From NCBI GenBank assembly GCA_013375385.1, contig JABXJY010000029.1:1-5747 (forward strand): a stretch of DNA of 5,747 nt, read 5' to 3'. Source of the stretch: Desulfobacterales bacterium (lineage in GTDB: Bacteria > Desulfobacterota > DSM-4660 > Desulfatiglandales > B25-G16). The notes under the pieces were generated by a model. That model was not told the DNA's origin. It did not search any database and was given only the letters and a program-made list of their open reading frames with translations. How positions within the stretch are numbered: the first letter of the stretch is position 1; each line of letters starts with the position of its first letter. Both the position numbers and the translations under genes were made by a program. Positions 1 to 5,747 of this stretch are shown in pieces.

Positions 1-1
1 C

Positions 2-484
2 CTGGTAACGGACAGTATGCGAGCGAAGACCCGAGCTGAGATCGCTTTCCAGAATGCGGGCGGTATTCGGGCAGATATTGCACCGGGTGCTATCACCTAC
101 CGGGATATTCTGGCAGTCCTGCCGTTCGGAAACACTCTTGTGCTGATGAATATGACGGGGAGGCAGATTATGGATGTACTCAACTATGCCGCCACGGTCA
201 GGCCAGGCCACGGGGCCTTTCTTCATGTCTCAGGGATAACATGGACAAACAACAGAGGCAGGGCCGAAAATGTGACGGTCGGAGATGCCCCTGTTGATTT
301 AGCGAAAATGTACAGGGTTGTTGCAAATAGGTTCATGGCCTCCGGAGGTGATGGATACTCCATGTTCAAACAGATTCCGCAGCTCGACACCGGATTTGTC
401 GACGCCGATTGTCTTCGGCAATATATCAAAAGGGCAGGCAGAGTTGAGCCAAAGGTTGAAGGTCGTTTGACTATTGTTGAATAG
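2..484 (+). CDS. 5'-nucleotidase family protein, C-terminal substrate-binding domain (5' end outside window)
   Basis: This is the 3' part of a gene entering from the left edge; the frame is open from base 2, and the ATG at 17 is internal because it falls in the family's 'D-S-M-R' stretch. About 160 residues are visible, matching the C-terminal domain of UshA/CD73-type 5'-nucleotidases, which remove phosphate from nucleotides, usually in the periplasm or at the cell surface. Seen directly: N-A-G-G-I-R-A-D (bases 53-76), which in this family contributes Asn and Arg contacts to the substrate; L-P-F-G-N (119-133); and G-G-D-G-Y (344-358). In CD73 the Phe of LPF and the aromatic residue of GGDG(F/Y) stack on the nucleobase, and both aromatics are present here. 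The metal-binding catalytic N-terminal domain and any signal peptide would lie upstream, so exact substrate and location cannot be read. The end 'VEGRLTIVE' is typical of the family's C terminus. The next gene starts 78 bases downstream. Confidence 0.9.
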   Translation: MVTDSMRAKTRAEIAFQNAGGIRADIAPGAITYRDILAVLPFGNTLVLMNMTGRQIMDVLNYAATVRPGHGAFLHVSGITWTNNRGRAENVTVGDAPVDLAKMYRVVANRFMASGGDGYSMFKQIPQLDTGFVDADCLRQYIKRAGRVEPKVEGRLTIVE

Positions 485-562
485 GTTTGCGTGGTCCGAG
501 CCAGGACAAAAGCCCATAGAAACTTCGAAACGTCTAATCATGTGTAAGAGAGGAGACGAGAG

Positions 563-1309
563 ATGGAAAAAGAGTTGTATCCTATGTGCGCCAAGTGTGG
601 AGAAAGAATCTGTCATCCTTTTAACAAGATTGGTACGGAACCGCCCCCCGTAGAGGAGGCACCATCCTTTTGCCCCATGCGAATCAGGCCCGAGATCCTC
701 GAAAGGGCCATGGTTGAATATGGGCGAAATGACATCAGGGAACTCGCCCGTCTCGCTTCCCTGCAAGAAGCGGAATGCTATGAATGGGTTCCAACAGGTG
801 TTGGAGACAGGTTGGGGATTAGAACCAGAATCCCCAGGGTAGAGGAGACAATTCAATTTGCTCAAAAAATGGGCTGTCACAAGCTAGGCATTGCCTTTTG
901 CATCGGGCTACAAAACGAGGCTCGGAGCCTGGATAGAATTTTGGAGAATCGCGGTTTCCAGGTCGTATCTGTCTGTTGTAAGACAGGGAGAGTTGACAAG
1001 GAGGAAATAGGCCTCAAGAGGGAAGAGATGATCGGAGGTCCAAAAGGCTACCTCTACTATGAATCCATGTGCAGTCCCATAGCTCAGGCAGAGATCTTGA
1101 ATTCGGAGGAAGTAGACCTGGCGATCCTCCTGGGGCTCTGTGTAGGTCATGATACCTTGTTTTTCAGGTATTGCAAGGTTCCAACGACAGTGCTTGTAGT
1201 AAAAGACAGGGTATTTGGGCACAACCCTGTGGCGGCCATCTATCTCTCCTCCACACCTTACTACGGCAGGCTTATGAGCAAGCCTGCCGGAAAACGCTCA
1301 GGGGCATGA
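563..1309 (+). CDS. DUF1847 family cysteine-rich, putative metal-binding protein
   Basis: 248 residues, starting at an ATG preceded by a purine-rich AGAGGAGACGAGAG stretch (GGAG at 552-555, about 7 bases upstream). I recognise the DUF1847 family, whose members are annotated as putative metal-binding proteins but have no established biochemical function that I know of. The N terminus has C9-x2-C12-x4-C17 and C37 (followed by P-M), a likely zinc or Fe-S site. Conserved family blocks follow: G-I-A-F-C-I-G-L (109-116), a C138-C139-K motif, M-C-S-P-I-A-Q-A (169-176), G-L-C-V-G-H-D (191-197) and V-K-D-R-V-F-G-H-N-P-V (213-223). There are 12 cysteines in all. No signal peptide or membrane segment is visible, so it is probably cytoplasmic. 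Length fits a single-domain member, though the family often has a somewhat shorter N-terminal linker. It lies upstream of two amidases in the same direction; whether they share a transcript is unclear because a hairpin and a 79-base gap intervene. The metal-binding role is inferred from the cysteines. Confidence 0.9.
   Translation: MEKELYPMCAKCGERICHPFNKIGTEPPPVEEAPSFCPMRIRPEILERAMVEYGRNDIRELARLASLQEAECYEWVPTGVGDRLGIRTRIPRVEETIQFAQKMGCHKLGIAFCIGLQNEARSLDRILENRGFQVVSVCCKTGRVDKEEIGLKREEMIGGPKGYLYYESMCSPIAQAEILNSEEVDLAILLGLCVGHDTLFFRYCKVPTTVLVVKDRVFGHNPVAAIYLSSTPYYGRLMSKPAGKRSGA
1264..1289 (+). repeat. perfect 10-bp inverted repeat (hairpin) near the 3' end of the DUF1847 gene
   Basis: CGGCAGGCTT (1264-1273), a 6-base loop, and AAGCCTGCCG (1280-1289) form an uninterrupted GC-rich stem. 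It lies inside the coding sequence, ending 17 bases before the stop codon. No run of T follows on either strand, so it is not a canonical intrinsic terminator. Possible roles are mRNA 3'-end protection or a weak attenuator between this gene and the amidases; both are inference. Confidence 0.7.
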
Positions 1310-1319
1310 GTTAGCCCTG
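1299..1319 (+). repeat. short inverted repeat spanning the DUF1847 stop codon
   Basis: CAGGG (1299-1303) pairs with CCCTG (1315-1319) around an 11-base loop that contains the TGA stop at 1307-1309. It is only 5 bp (6 with a bulged G) and has no T tract. On its own it could be chance; it is listed because it directly follows the stronger 1264-1289 hairpin. Confidence 0.35.
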
Positions 1320-1339
1320 CTAACCTCCATTCTTATTAT
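1311..1339 (+). promoter_or_regulatory. weak candidate sigma-70 promoter before the amidase pair
   Basis: TATTAT at 1334-1339 matches the -10 consensus at five of six positions. A poor -35 element, TTAGCC at 1311-1316 (three of six), lies 17 bases upstream. Transcription would start near 1346 and leave a leader of about 43 bases before the amidase start at 1389. The -10 overlaps the ATG at 1338, which fits that ATG not being the translation start. A match this loose can arise by chance. Confidence 0.2.
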
Positions 1340-1375
1340 GGCTTGCCTTGCCGGAGTGAGTTGTGGTAAGTACTT

Positions 1376-1382
1376 AGAGGTG
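1376..1382 (+). promoter_or_regulatory. ribosome binding site that sets the amidase 1 start
   Basis: AGAGGTG lies with its GAGG core 8 bases before the ATG at 1389. The earlier in-frame ATG at 1338 has only a pyrimidine-rich stretch (CCTCCATTCTTATT) before it, so 1389 is the better start. The 17 residues that would be added do not resemble the amidase family N terminus. Confidence 0.7.
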
Positions 1383-1388
1383 AACATC

Positions 1389-2810
1389 ATGTCCAACCGA
1401 GAGATCTGCTTTCTGACCGCCACAGAACTGGCCCGTCGCATCCGGGCAAAGGACCTGTCCGCCAGGGAGGTGATGGAGGCTCACCTGGCCCAGGTCGAGC
1501 GAGTCAACCCGAAGGTGAACGCCATCGTCACCCTCCTGCCCGAGCAGGCCGTGGAGCAGGCCAGCGCTGCCGATGAAACGCTCGCGCGCGGCACAGAGGT
1601 GGGTCCGCTGCACGGGCTTCCAGTAGCGCACAAGGATCTTGTTTTCACACGGGGAATCCGCACCACCCTTGGCTCCCTTGCCTTCAAGGACTTTGTTCCT
1701 GAAGAAGACGCGCTCATCGTGGAACGGCTTAAGAAAGCCGGGGCCATCACCATCGGCAAGACCAACACGCCGGAGTTCGGAGCCGGCTCTCAGACCTATA
1801 ACGAGGTGTTCGGGGAAACTCTCAACCCTTACGACACCTCCAGGACCTGCGGTGGCAGTAGCGGCGGTGCGGCAGTGGCCCTGGCCTGCGGAATGCTGCC
1901 CATCGCAGACGGCAGCGACCTGGGTGGTTCCCTGCGCAACCCGGCCAGTTTCTGCAATGTGGTGGGATTTCGACCCTCTCCTGGCAGAGTGCCTGCATGG
2001 CCGAACTTCGTGGCCTGGTTCCCCTTGACGGTGCAGGGCCCCATGGCGCGCACGGTGCAGGACACCGCGCTCATGTTGAGCGCCATCACCGGGCCTGATC
2101 CCCGCTCGCCCATCGCCGTCACCGAGCCAGGTAGCCTCTTCTCCCGTCCACTGGAACGAGATTTCAAAGGGGTACCGGTTGCATGGAGCCGTGATCTGGG
2201 AGAGCTGCCAGTGGACCCCCGAGTGACGGAGGCCATTGAAGGGCAGCGCAACGTGTTCGAGTCCCTGGGCTGCGTGGTAGAGGACCGTGAGCCGGATTTC
2301 ACGGATGCGGACGAGGTCTTCAAGGTATGGCGGGCCTGGCGCTTCGAGCTCGCCCTTGCCGAGCTGCTGGAGAACCACCGGGACCAACTCAAAGACACCG
2401 TGATCTGGAACATCGAAGAGGGTATGAAGCTGAGCGGCCCACAGATCGGGCGGGCTGAACGCAGGCGAACAGAGCTCTATCACCGAGTGCGGAAATTCAT
2501 GGAAACCTACGAGTTCCTGATCCTTCCCGTAAGCCAGGTACCGCCCTTCGACGTGAAGCAGCGCTATGTGACCGAGATTGATGGGGCGAGAATGGATACC
2601 TACCTCGACTGGATGAAATCATGCTATTATATCAGTGTAACCGGCCTCCCCGCCATCTCGGTGCCCTGTGGTTTTACGCCCGACGGCCTGCCCGTGGGAG
2701 TCCAGATCGTGGGCAGACACCACAACGACCTGGGTGTGCTGGAGCTGGCCCACGCCTTTGAACAGGCCACAGGCCTCTGGAGGAGGAGACCACCTGTGGT
2801 GGAACTATGA
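1389..2810 (+). CDS. amidase signature (AS) family hydrolase 1
   Basis: 473 residues from the ATG at 1389, a normal length for this family. AS enzymes hydrolyse amide bonds (aliphatic or aromatic amides, or glutamine within GatCAB) with a Ser/cis-Ser/Lys triad. Seen here: Lys82 in H-K-D-L, Ser157 as the first Ser of G-G-S-S-G-G (155-160), and nucleophile Ser181 in S-D-L-G-G-S-L-R-N-P. The spacings of 75 and 24 residues equal those of GatA (Lys79, Ser154, Ser178). The C-terminal block G-L-P-A-I-S-V-P-C-G and G-L-P-V-G-V-Q-I-V-G is complete. The loop S-D-L-G-G-S-L-R-N-P differs from the T-D-G/T-G-G-S-I-R-x-P of GatA and points to a stand-alone amidase subfamily; no gatB or gatC is nearby. No signal peptide is visible, so it is probably cytoplasmic. 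Codon use is much more GC-biased than that of its neighbours (41 of 45 third positions G or C in 1428-1562), suggesting separate origin. Substrate unknown. Confidence 0.93.
   Translation: MSNREICFLTATELARRIRAKDLSAREVMEAHLAQVERVNPKVNAIVTLLPEQAVEQASAADETLARGTEVGPLHGLPVAHKDLVFTRGIRTTLGSLAFKDFVPEEDALIVERLKKAGAITIGKTNTPEFGAGSQTYNEVFGETLNPYDTSRTCGGSSGGAAVALACGMLPIADGSDLGGSLRNPASFCNVVGFRPSPGRVPAWPNFVAWFPLTVQGPMARTVQDTALMLSAITGPDPRSPIAVTEPGSLFSRPLERDFKGVPVAWSRDLGELPVDPRVTEAIEGQRNVFESLGCVVEDREPDFTDADEVFKVWRAWRFELALAELLENHRDQLKDTVIWNIEEGMKLSGPQIGRAERRRTELYHRVRKFMETYEFLILPVSQVPPFDVKQRYVTEIDGARMDTYLDWMKSCYYISVTGLPAISVPCGFTPDGLPVGVQIVGRHHNDLGVLELAHAFEQATGLWRRRPPVVEL
2790..2802 (+). repeat. small hairpin upstream of the amidase 2 start
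   Basis: CCACC (2790-2794), loop TGT, and GGTGG (2798-2802) form a 5-bp GC-rich stem within the last codons of amidase 1. It sits between a strong purine run, GGAGGAGGAG at 2779-2788, and the amidase 2 start at 2818. It may influence translation of the second gene or may be chance, since these bases also encode the common 'RRRPPVV' ending. Confidence 0.3.
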
Positions 2811-2817
2811 GGGCGGA

Positions 2818-4266
2818 ATGGAGACAAATGAGATGGACCAGATTGATCTTTGTTTTACCTCAGCTACGCAGCTGGCCAGACTGATACAGCGCCGTGAAAT
2901 CTCTCCCGTTGAGCTCATGGAGGCGGTTTTTTCCCGAATAGAGCGCCTTCAACCTCAAATCAACGCATTTTCCACGGTCTGCACCGACAAGGCCCTGGAG
3001 GCCTCCCGCAAGGCTGAATCCGAGATCGTGCGCGGGAAATCCGTTGGCCCCCTCCACGGTATTCCCTTCTCGGTCAAAGACCTGCTGTGGACAAAGGGCA
3101 TCCGAACCACCTTTGGCTCGTATATCTTTGAAAATCACATACCAGATGAAGATGCACCATGTGTCCAACGCCTCAAAGAGGCTGGTGGTATCCTGATCGG
3201 TAAGACAACCACCCCGGAATTTGGCCACAAGGCCATTACGGACAGTCCCCTCTTCGGCATAACTCGCAACCCCTGGAATCTTGATCGCACGCCCGGCGGA
3301 TCCAGTGGTGGAGCTGCGGCACTGGTCGCGGCCGGCTTAGGCCCTCTGGCCATCGGCACCGATGGTGGTGGTTCCATTCGAATCCCTGCAAGTTGCTCCG
3401 GTATCGTAGGGCTCAAGCCAACGCTTGGACGCATTCCCCACCCTCAATCTTTCGATGTATTTGGCACGCTCGCCCACATTGGACCCATGACACGAACCGT
3501 TGCCGACGCTGCTCTCATGTTTGAGGTAATGGCAGGCCCTGAGGTCACAGACCCTTATTCATACGGGCTTCCCGAGGAAACATACGGGTCCTCTGTGACT
3601 GGAGAGGTCGGGGAATCACTGAAAGGCCGGAAGATCGCCTGGAGCCCTACCCTTGGAAACACAGAGGTGGATAGTGAAGTACTGAAACTGACTGAAGGTG
3701 CCGTCCAGGTCTTCGCGGAGTTTGGCTGTGAGCTGGAGGAAGCCAGGCCCCATTTTGATCTTCCGGAACAACACTATCTGGTCATATTTCACTCCAGTCT
3801 TGCGGCACGTCTCGGCCCCTACCTGGAACGTTTCGGGGACAGGATAGATCCTTCCTTGCTGGATGCCATAGAAAGGGGAAGTCAATATAGTGCTGTGGAT
3901 CTGCAACGTGCTCACAATCTGCGGACCCAGTTCTTTCAAACGGTACAGCAGTTCTTTAACAGGTTTAATCTGTTGATAACCCCCACAATGAGTGCTCCAG
4001 CCCTGCCCGTCACCCACAACGCACTTGAACCTGTTGCGATCAACGGGAAGATTGCCGGAAGCATGCGCGGTGCCTGGTATCCTTACACGTACCCTTTCAA
4101 TATGGCAGGCAATCCGGCTATTTCCATACCATGCGCTTGGACCCGGGAGAATCTCCCTGTCGGCCTACAGATCGTGGGACCCTGGCTGGCCGAGGGCTCG
4201 GTACTGCAAGCGGCGGCTGCCTTTGAGCTCGCAAGACCCTGGGCCGGCAGAAGACCCCCTCTCTAG
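2818..4266 (+). CDS. amidase signature (AS) family hydrolase 2, GatA-like
   Basis: 482 residues from the ATG at 2818, 7 bases after the amidase 1 stop, so the two are very likely co-transcribed and perhaps translationally coupled. The triad is intact: Lys87 in V-K-D-L, Ser162 in G-G-S-S-G-G (160-165) and nucleophile Ser186 in T-D-G-G-G-S-I-R-I-P. The spacings of 75 and 24 residues match amidase 1 and GatA. The C-terminal block (N-P-A-I-S-I-P-C and L-P-V-G-L-Q-I-V-G) is present and the protein ends normally in 'GRRPPL'. The nucleophile loop is the more canonical GatA/amidase type, but without gatB or gatC a stand-alone amidase is more likely than a tRNA amidotransferase subunit. A second in-frame ATG at 2833 has GGAG 9 bases before it and would align its N terminus residue-for-residue with amidase 1 (Cys7-Phe8 in both), giving 477 residues; 2818 has GAGGG at 2809-2813, only 4 bases away. 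No signal peptide is visible. Substrate cannot be inferred. Confidence 0.93.
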   Translation: METNEMDQIDLCFTSATQLARLIQRREISPVELMEAVFSRIERLQPQINAFSTVCTDKALEASRKAESEIVRGKSVGPLHGIPFSVKDLLWTKGIRTTFGSYIFENHIPDEDAPCVQRLKEAGGILIGKTTTPEFGHKAITDSPLFGITRNPWNLDRTPGGSSGGAAALVAAGLGPLAIGTDGGGSIRIPASCSGIVGLKPTLGRIPHPQSFDVFGTLAHIGPMTRTVADAALMFEVMAGPEVTDPYSYGLPEETYGSSVTGEVGESLKGRKIAWSPTLGNTEVDSEVLKLTEGAVQVFAEFGCELEEARPHFDLPEQHYLVIFHSSLAARLGPYLERFGDRIDPSLLDAIERGSQYSAVDLQRAHNLRTQFFQTVQQFFNRFNLLITPTMSAPALPVTHNALEPVAINGKIAGSMRGAWYPYTYPFNMAGNPAISIPCAWTRENLPVGLQIVGPWLAEGSVLQAAAAFELARPWAGRRPPL

Positions 4267-4360
4267 ATTCAGCTGGCCCAGCAGCTCTCTCTTCAAGAAG
4301 CCCGCGCCGCTGCGCTTCACCGCATAGATGCCTCCTCCTTGCGACATACCATGATGCGCC
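4267..4360. other. convergent intergenic region without a clear terminator
   Basis: These 94 bases separate the 3' ends of amidase 2 and the Ste24-type protease. GAAGC (4297-4301) and GCTTC (4314-4318) can pair around a 12-base GC-rich loop, and GCTG/CAGC (4272-4282) makes a tiny stem. Neither is followed by a T run on either strand, so I do not call an intrinsic terminator. No gene is supported here. Confidence 0.5.
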
Positions 4361-5611
4361 TCATGCGCCGTCAAGCCGTTCTATTCTTTCAACCGGCGGC
4401 GGGTGTGAGTAGTTGAACCAGGAAAACAGTGGATGAGGTACCAGATTCGCCAGGTTTTCAGCGTTGAGCCTTATCAGGGTATTTTTCATCGGTCCGGCTG
4501 TTCCCATCAAGGTAACAGCAACATCGTCGGCCTCTCTTTCATACCTTCTTGACAGAGCCGACCCTATAGGCCTCATAAAATAGCCGAGGGGGCTTAAAAC
4601 CACAGGCACGAGCAACAGACCGGCATACGCAATCTGTTCTTGAAACCCGAATGTCTGGTAAATGAGGTGCCAGTTAAGCAATTTTGCTACCAAGTACAAT
4701 CCAATCAGGGAGACTATCTCCAGCAAGATGAGTTGCTTGAGGATATGCTTTTTCGTCCAGTGACCCGCTTCATGGGCCAGTACTGACAGGACTTCCTCGT
4801 CAGGATGAGATGCCAGGAGGGTATCAAAGAGAACAATCCTTTTGGTCCTGCCAATTCCTGTGAAATAGGCATTGGTGTGTTTGCTCCTCTTACCAGCATC
4901 CATCTGAAACACCCCCTTTACCGCGAGCCCCGCCTTGCCCATGAGGGTACCTATCTTATTTGCCAGTTCCTTATCGGCAAGTGGTTCAAACTTATTAAAC
5001 AGGGGCGCAATCAGCACCGGATAGAACCACATGATCAATAACTCGAACATCGAGATAATGATCCATGCAAAAAACCACCAGGTATTTTTGAGATAGTGTA
5101 CCAGCGCCAATAGAAAAAACATAACGATACCACCCAGAATACCCGATACGGCCATACCCTTGATCCAGTCTGAGAACCATAATCCAATCGTTCTGGTATT
5201 GAATCCGTACCTGTCCTCAATCACAAAGGTACTGTAGAGGCCGAATGGAACATCGAGGAGGTTGGAGATCATTGCAAGAGCGCCAAAAAAGATCAGCCCA
5301 CTGCCCATAAAGCCGATGTGCCATGTATTGATTATTTCAACAAACCAGGGCAAAACACCAATCAATAGAATGACAAGCAATACCGCCTGGTCAAATAATC
5401 GTGCAACAATGCCAAATCTGGTGGACTCCGCTGTATAGGCTGCTATTCTGGAGAACTTTTCCCTATCCACCGTATCCTGAAAAATCCGGGGGACATCATT
5501 TCCGTGCCGGCGTAGATGGGAGACATTAATGAGGTTCAGGGCGAGTTGAAACACGGATCGAAAAAGGAAGAAAGCGAGGAATGCGATGAGCAAGGCGTTA
5601 AACTGGATCAT
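4361..5611 (-). CDS. Ste24-type M48A family integral membrane zinc metalloprotease
   Basis: 416 residues from the ATG at 5611, the usual size for bacterial Ste24 homologues. The family's eukaryotic members cleave prenylated CAAX proteins in the membrane; bacterial members presumably act on membrane proteins in quality control, since bacterial CAAX substrates are not established. Seen: zinc motif H280-E-A-G-H284, third ligand probably E358 in R-Y-E-R-E-A-D (E358-x3-D362), the strongly conserved N247-A-Y-F-T-G-I-G and R-I-V-L-F-D-T-L-L block (258-266), and the C-terminal S-H-P-P-P-V-E-R-I. Hydrophobic segments near 5-27, 72-94, 101-121, 152-171, 178-202, 292-310 and 327-347 give seven membrane spans, as in Ste24/ZMPSTE24. 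An upstream in-frame ATG at 5704 would add 31 polar residues without a ribosome binding site. The ATG at 5611 follows GGAAAGAGGAAC and opens directly into the first membrane span. The gene is convergent with the amidases and shows no functional link to them. Confidence 0.93.
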   Translation of the reverse strand: MIQFNALLIAFLAFFLFRSVFQLALNLINVSHLRRHGNDVPRIFQDTVDREKFSRIAAYTAESTRFGIVARLFDQAVLLVILLIGVLPWFVEIINTWHIGFMGSGLIFFGALAMISNLLDVPFGLYSTFVIEDRYGFNTRTIGLWFSDWIKGMAVSGILGGIVMFFLLALVHYLKNTWWFFAWIIISMFELLIMWFYPVLIAPLFNKFEPLADKELANKIGTLMGKAGLAVKGVFQMDAGKRSKHTNAYFTGIGRTKRIVLFDTLLASHPDEEVLSVLAHEAGHWTKKHILKQLILLEIVSLIGLYLVAKLLNWHLIYQTFGFQEQIAYAGLLLVPVVLSPLGYFMRPIGSALSRRYEREADDVAVTLMGTAGPMKNTLIRLNAENLANLVPHPLFSWFNYSHPPPVERIERLDGA

Positions 5612-5623
5612 GTTCCTCTTTCC
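5612..5623 (-). promoter_or_regulatory. ribosome binding site that sets the protease start
   Basis: On the minus strand GGAAAGAGGAAC immediately precedes the ATG at 5611; GGAAAG lies 6 bases away and GAGG 3 bases away. The alternative ATG at 5704 is preceded by a pyrimidine-rich sequence, so 5611 is preferred. Confidence 0.55.
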
Positions 5624-5710
5624 ACCGGATTCCCTGTTCGCAGAGATCAACCACCCTACATTCCTGATGTCTCGCTTTTCTGGCAATACAGATGGCCCTG
5701 CCATGGAGGA

Positions 5711-5719
5711 TAAGGAGGT
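5711..5719 (+). promoter_or_regulatory. perfect 9-base Shine-Dalgarno sequence, probably of the next gene
   Basis: TAAGGAGGT is fully complementary to the bacterial 16S rRNA 3' end (ACCTCCTTA). It lies on the plus strand, pointing out of the window and divergent from the protease gene. No ATG or GTG follows before the window ends at 5747. A second GGAGGA lies at 5705-5710. The match is seen directly; use as a ribosome binding site is inference. Confidence 0.5.
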
Positions 5720-5747
5720 TTGAAAATAGTTTCCACTTTTCCTTCGG
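5720..5747 (+). CDS. possible first codons of a divergent gene (3' end outside window)
   Basis: A TTG at 5720 opens a frame reading (M)KIVSTFPS to the window edge, with an in-frame TAA at 5711 upstream, so translation cannot begin much earlier. GGAGGA at 5705-5710 is 9 bases before the TTG, a good spacing; the stronger TAAGGAGGT abuts it and would be too close. Nine codons are too few to recognise a family or confirm coding. The downstream sequence is needed. Confidence 0.25.

Noticed and set aside
299..880. A 193-codon minus-strand frame spanning the nucleotidase end and the DUF1847 start
   Set aside because: It runs antisense across two well-supported genes, has no family resemblance and no ribosome binding site that I can see.
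1374..2483. A 369-codon open frame on the minus strand opposite amidase 1
   Set aside because: It lies wholly antisense to a gene with an intact catalytic triad, its translation has no recognisable domain, and long antisense frames are expected opposite GC-rich coding sequence with strong third-position bias.
1389..4266. The amidase pair as part of a GatCAB tRNA amidotransferase
   Set aside because: No gatB or gatC is present in the window, two different A-like proteins in tandem is not the normal arrangement, and amidase 1 has a non-GatA nucleophile loop.
4297..4318. A bidirectional intrinsic terminator between the convergent genes
   Set aside because: The stem is only 5 bp with a 12-base loop and no T run follows on either strand.
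4165..4374. A 69-codon minus-strand frame crossing the gap between amidase 2 and the protease
   Set aside because: The stretch reading IYAVKRSGAGFLKRELLG looked protein-like, but most of the frame is antisense to amidase 2 or overlaps the protease end, and I recognise no family in it.
5678..5700. A sigma-54-like TGGCA...GGC sequence upstream of the right-edge gene
   Set aside because: The distance between the GG and GC elements is 11 bases instead of the required 10, and the downstream TTGC element is missing.

Overview
The window holds five protein-coding genes, one of them cut by the left edge, plus a possible first few codons of a sixth at the right edge. No rRNA, tRNA, CRISPR array, insertion sequence or phage gene is visible. 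It looks like ordinary chromosome of a free-living Gram-negative-type bacterium, perhaps an anaerobic member of the Desulfobacterota. That placement is weak: it rests on medium GC, the cysteine-rich DUF1847 protein and the mix of gene families, and no marker gene is present.

From left to right on the plus strand: (1) the C-terminal part of a 5'-nucleotidase (UshA/CD73 type) at 2-484; (2) a cysteine-rich DUF1847 protein at 563-1309, ending in a perfect 10-bp hairpin just before its stop codon; (3) two adjacent, non-identical amidase-signature enzymes at 1389-2810 and 2818-4266, separated by 7 bases and almost certainly co-transcribed. On the minus strand, converging on the amidases, is a membrane zinc metalloprotease of the Ste24 (M48A) type at 4361-5611. 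Right of its start is a short divergent region with a 9-base perfect Shine-Dalgarno sequence on the plus strand, which probably belongs to the next gene.

The two amidases are complete and keep the Lys/cis-Ser/Ser triad with identical spacing (75 and 24 residues). They differ in the loop around the nucleophile and clearly in codon use: in matching 45-codon stretches amidase 1 has 41 G/C third positions and amidase 2 has 29. The likely interpretation is a pair of related hydrolases of different ancestry sharing one transcript. No gatB or gatC lies in the window, so tRNA amidotransferase function is not supported. I see no functional link between the nucleotidase, the protease and the amidases. 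The DUF1847 gene has no known biochemical role, and its position before the amidases is the only context for it here. I found no convincing evidence of a new multi-gene system. The points most worth a second look are the DUF1847-amidase-amidase arrangement, the composition jump in amidase 1, and the small RNA-structure and start-codon signals listed in the findings.
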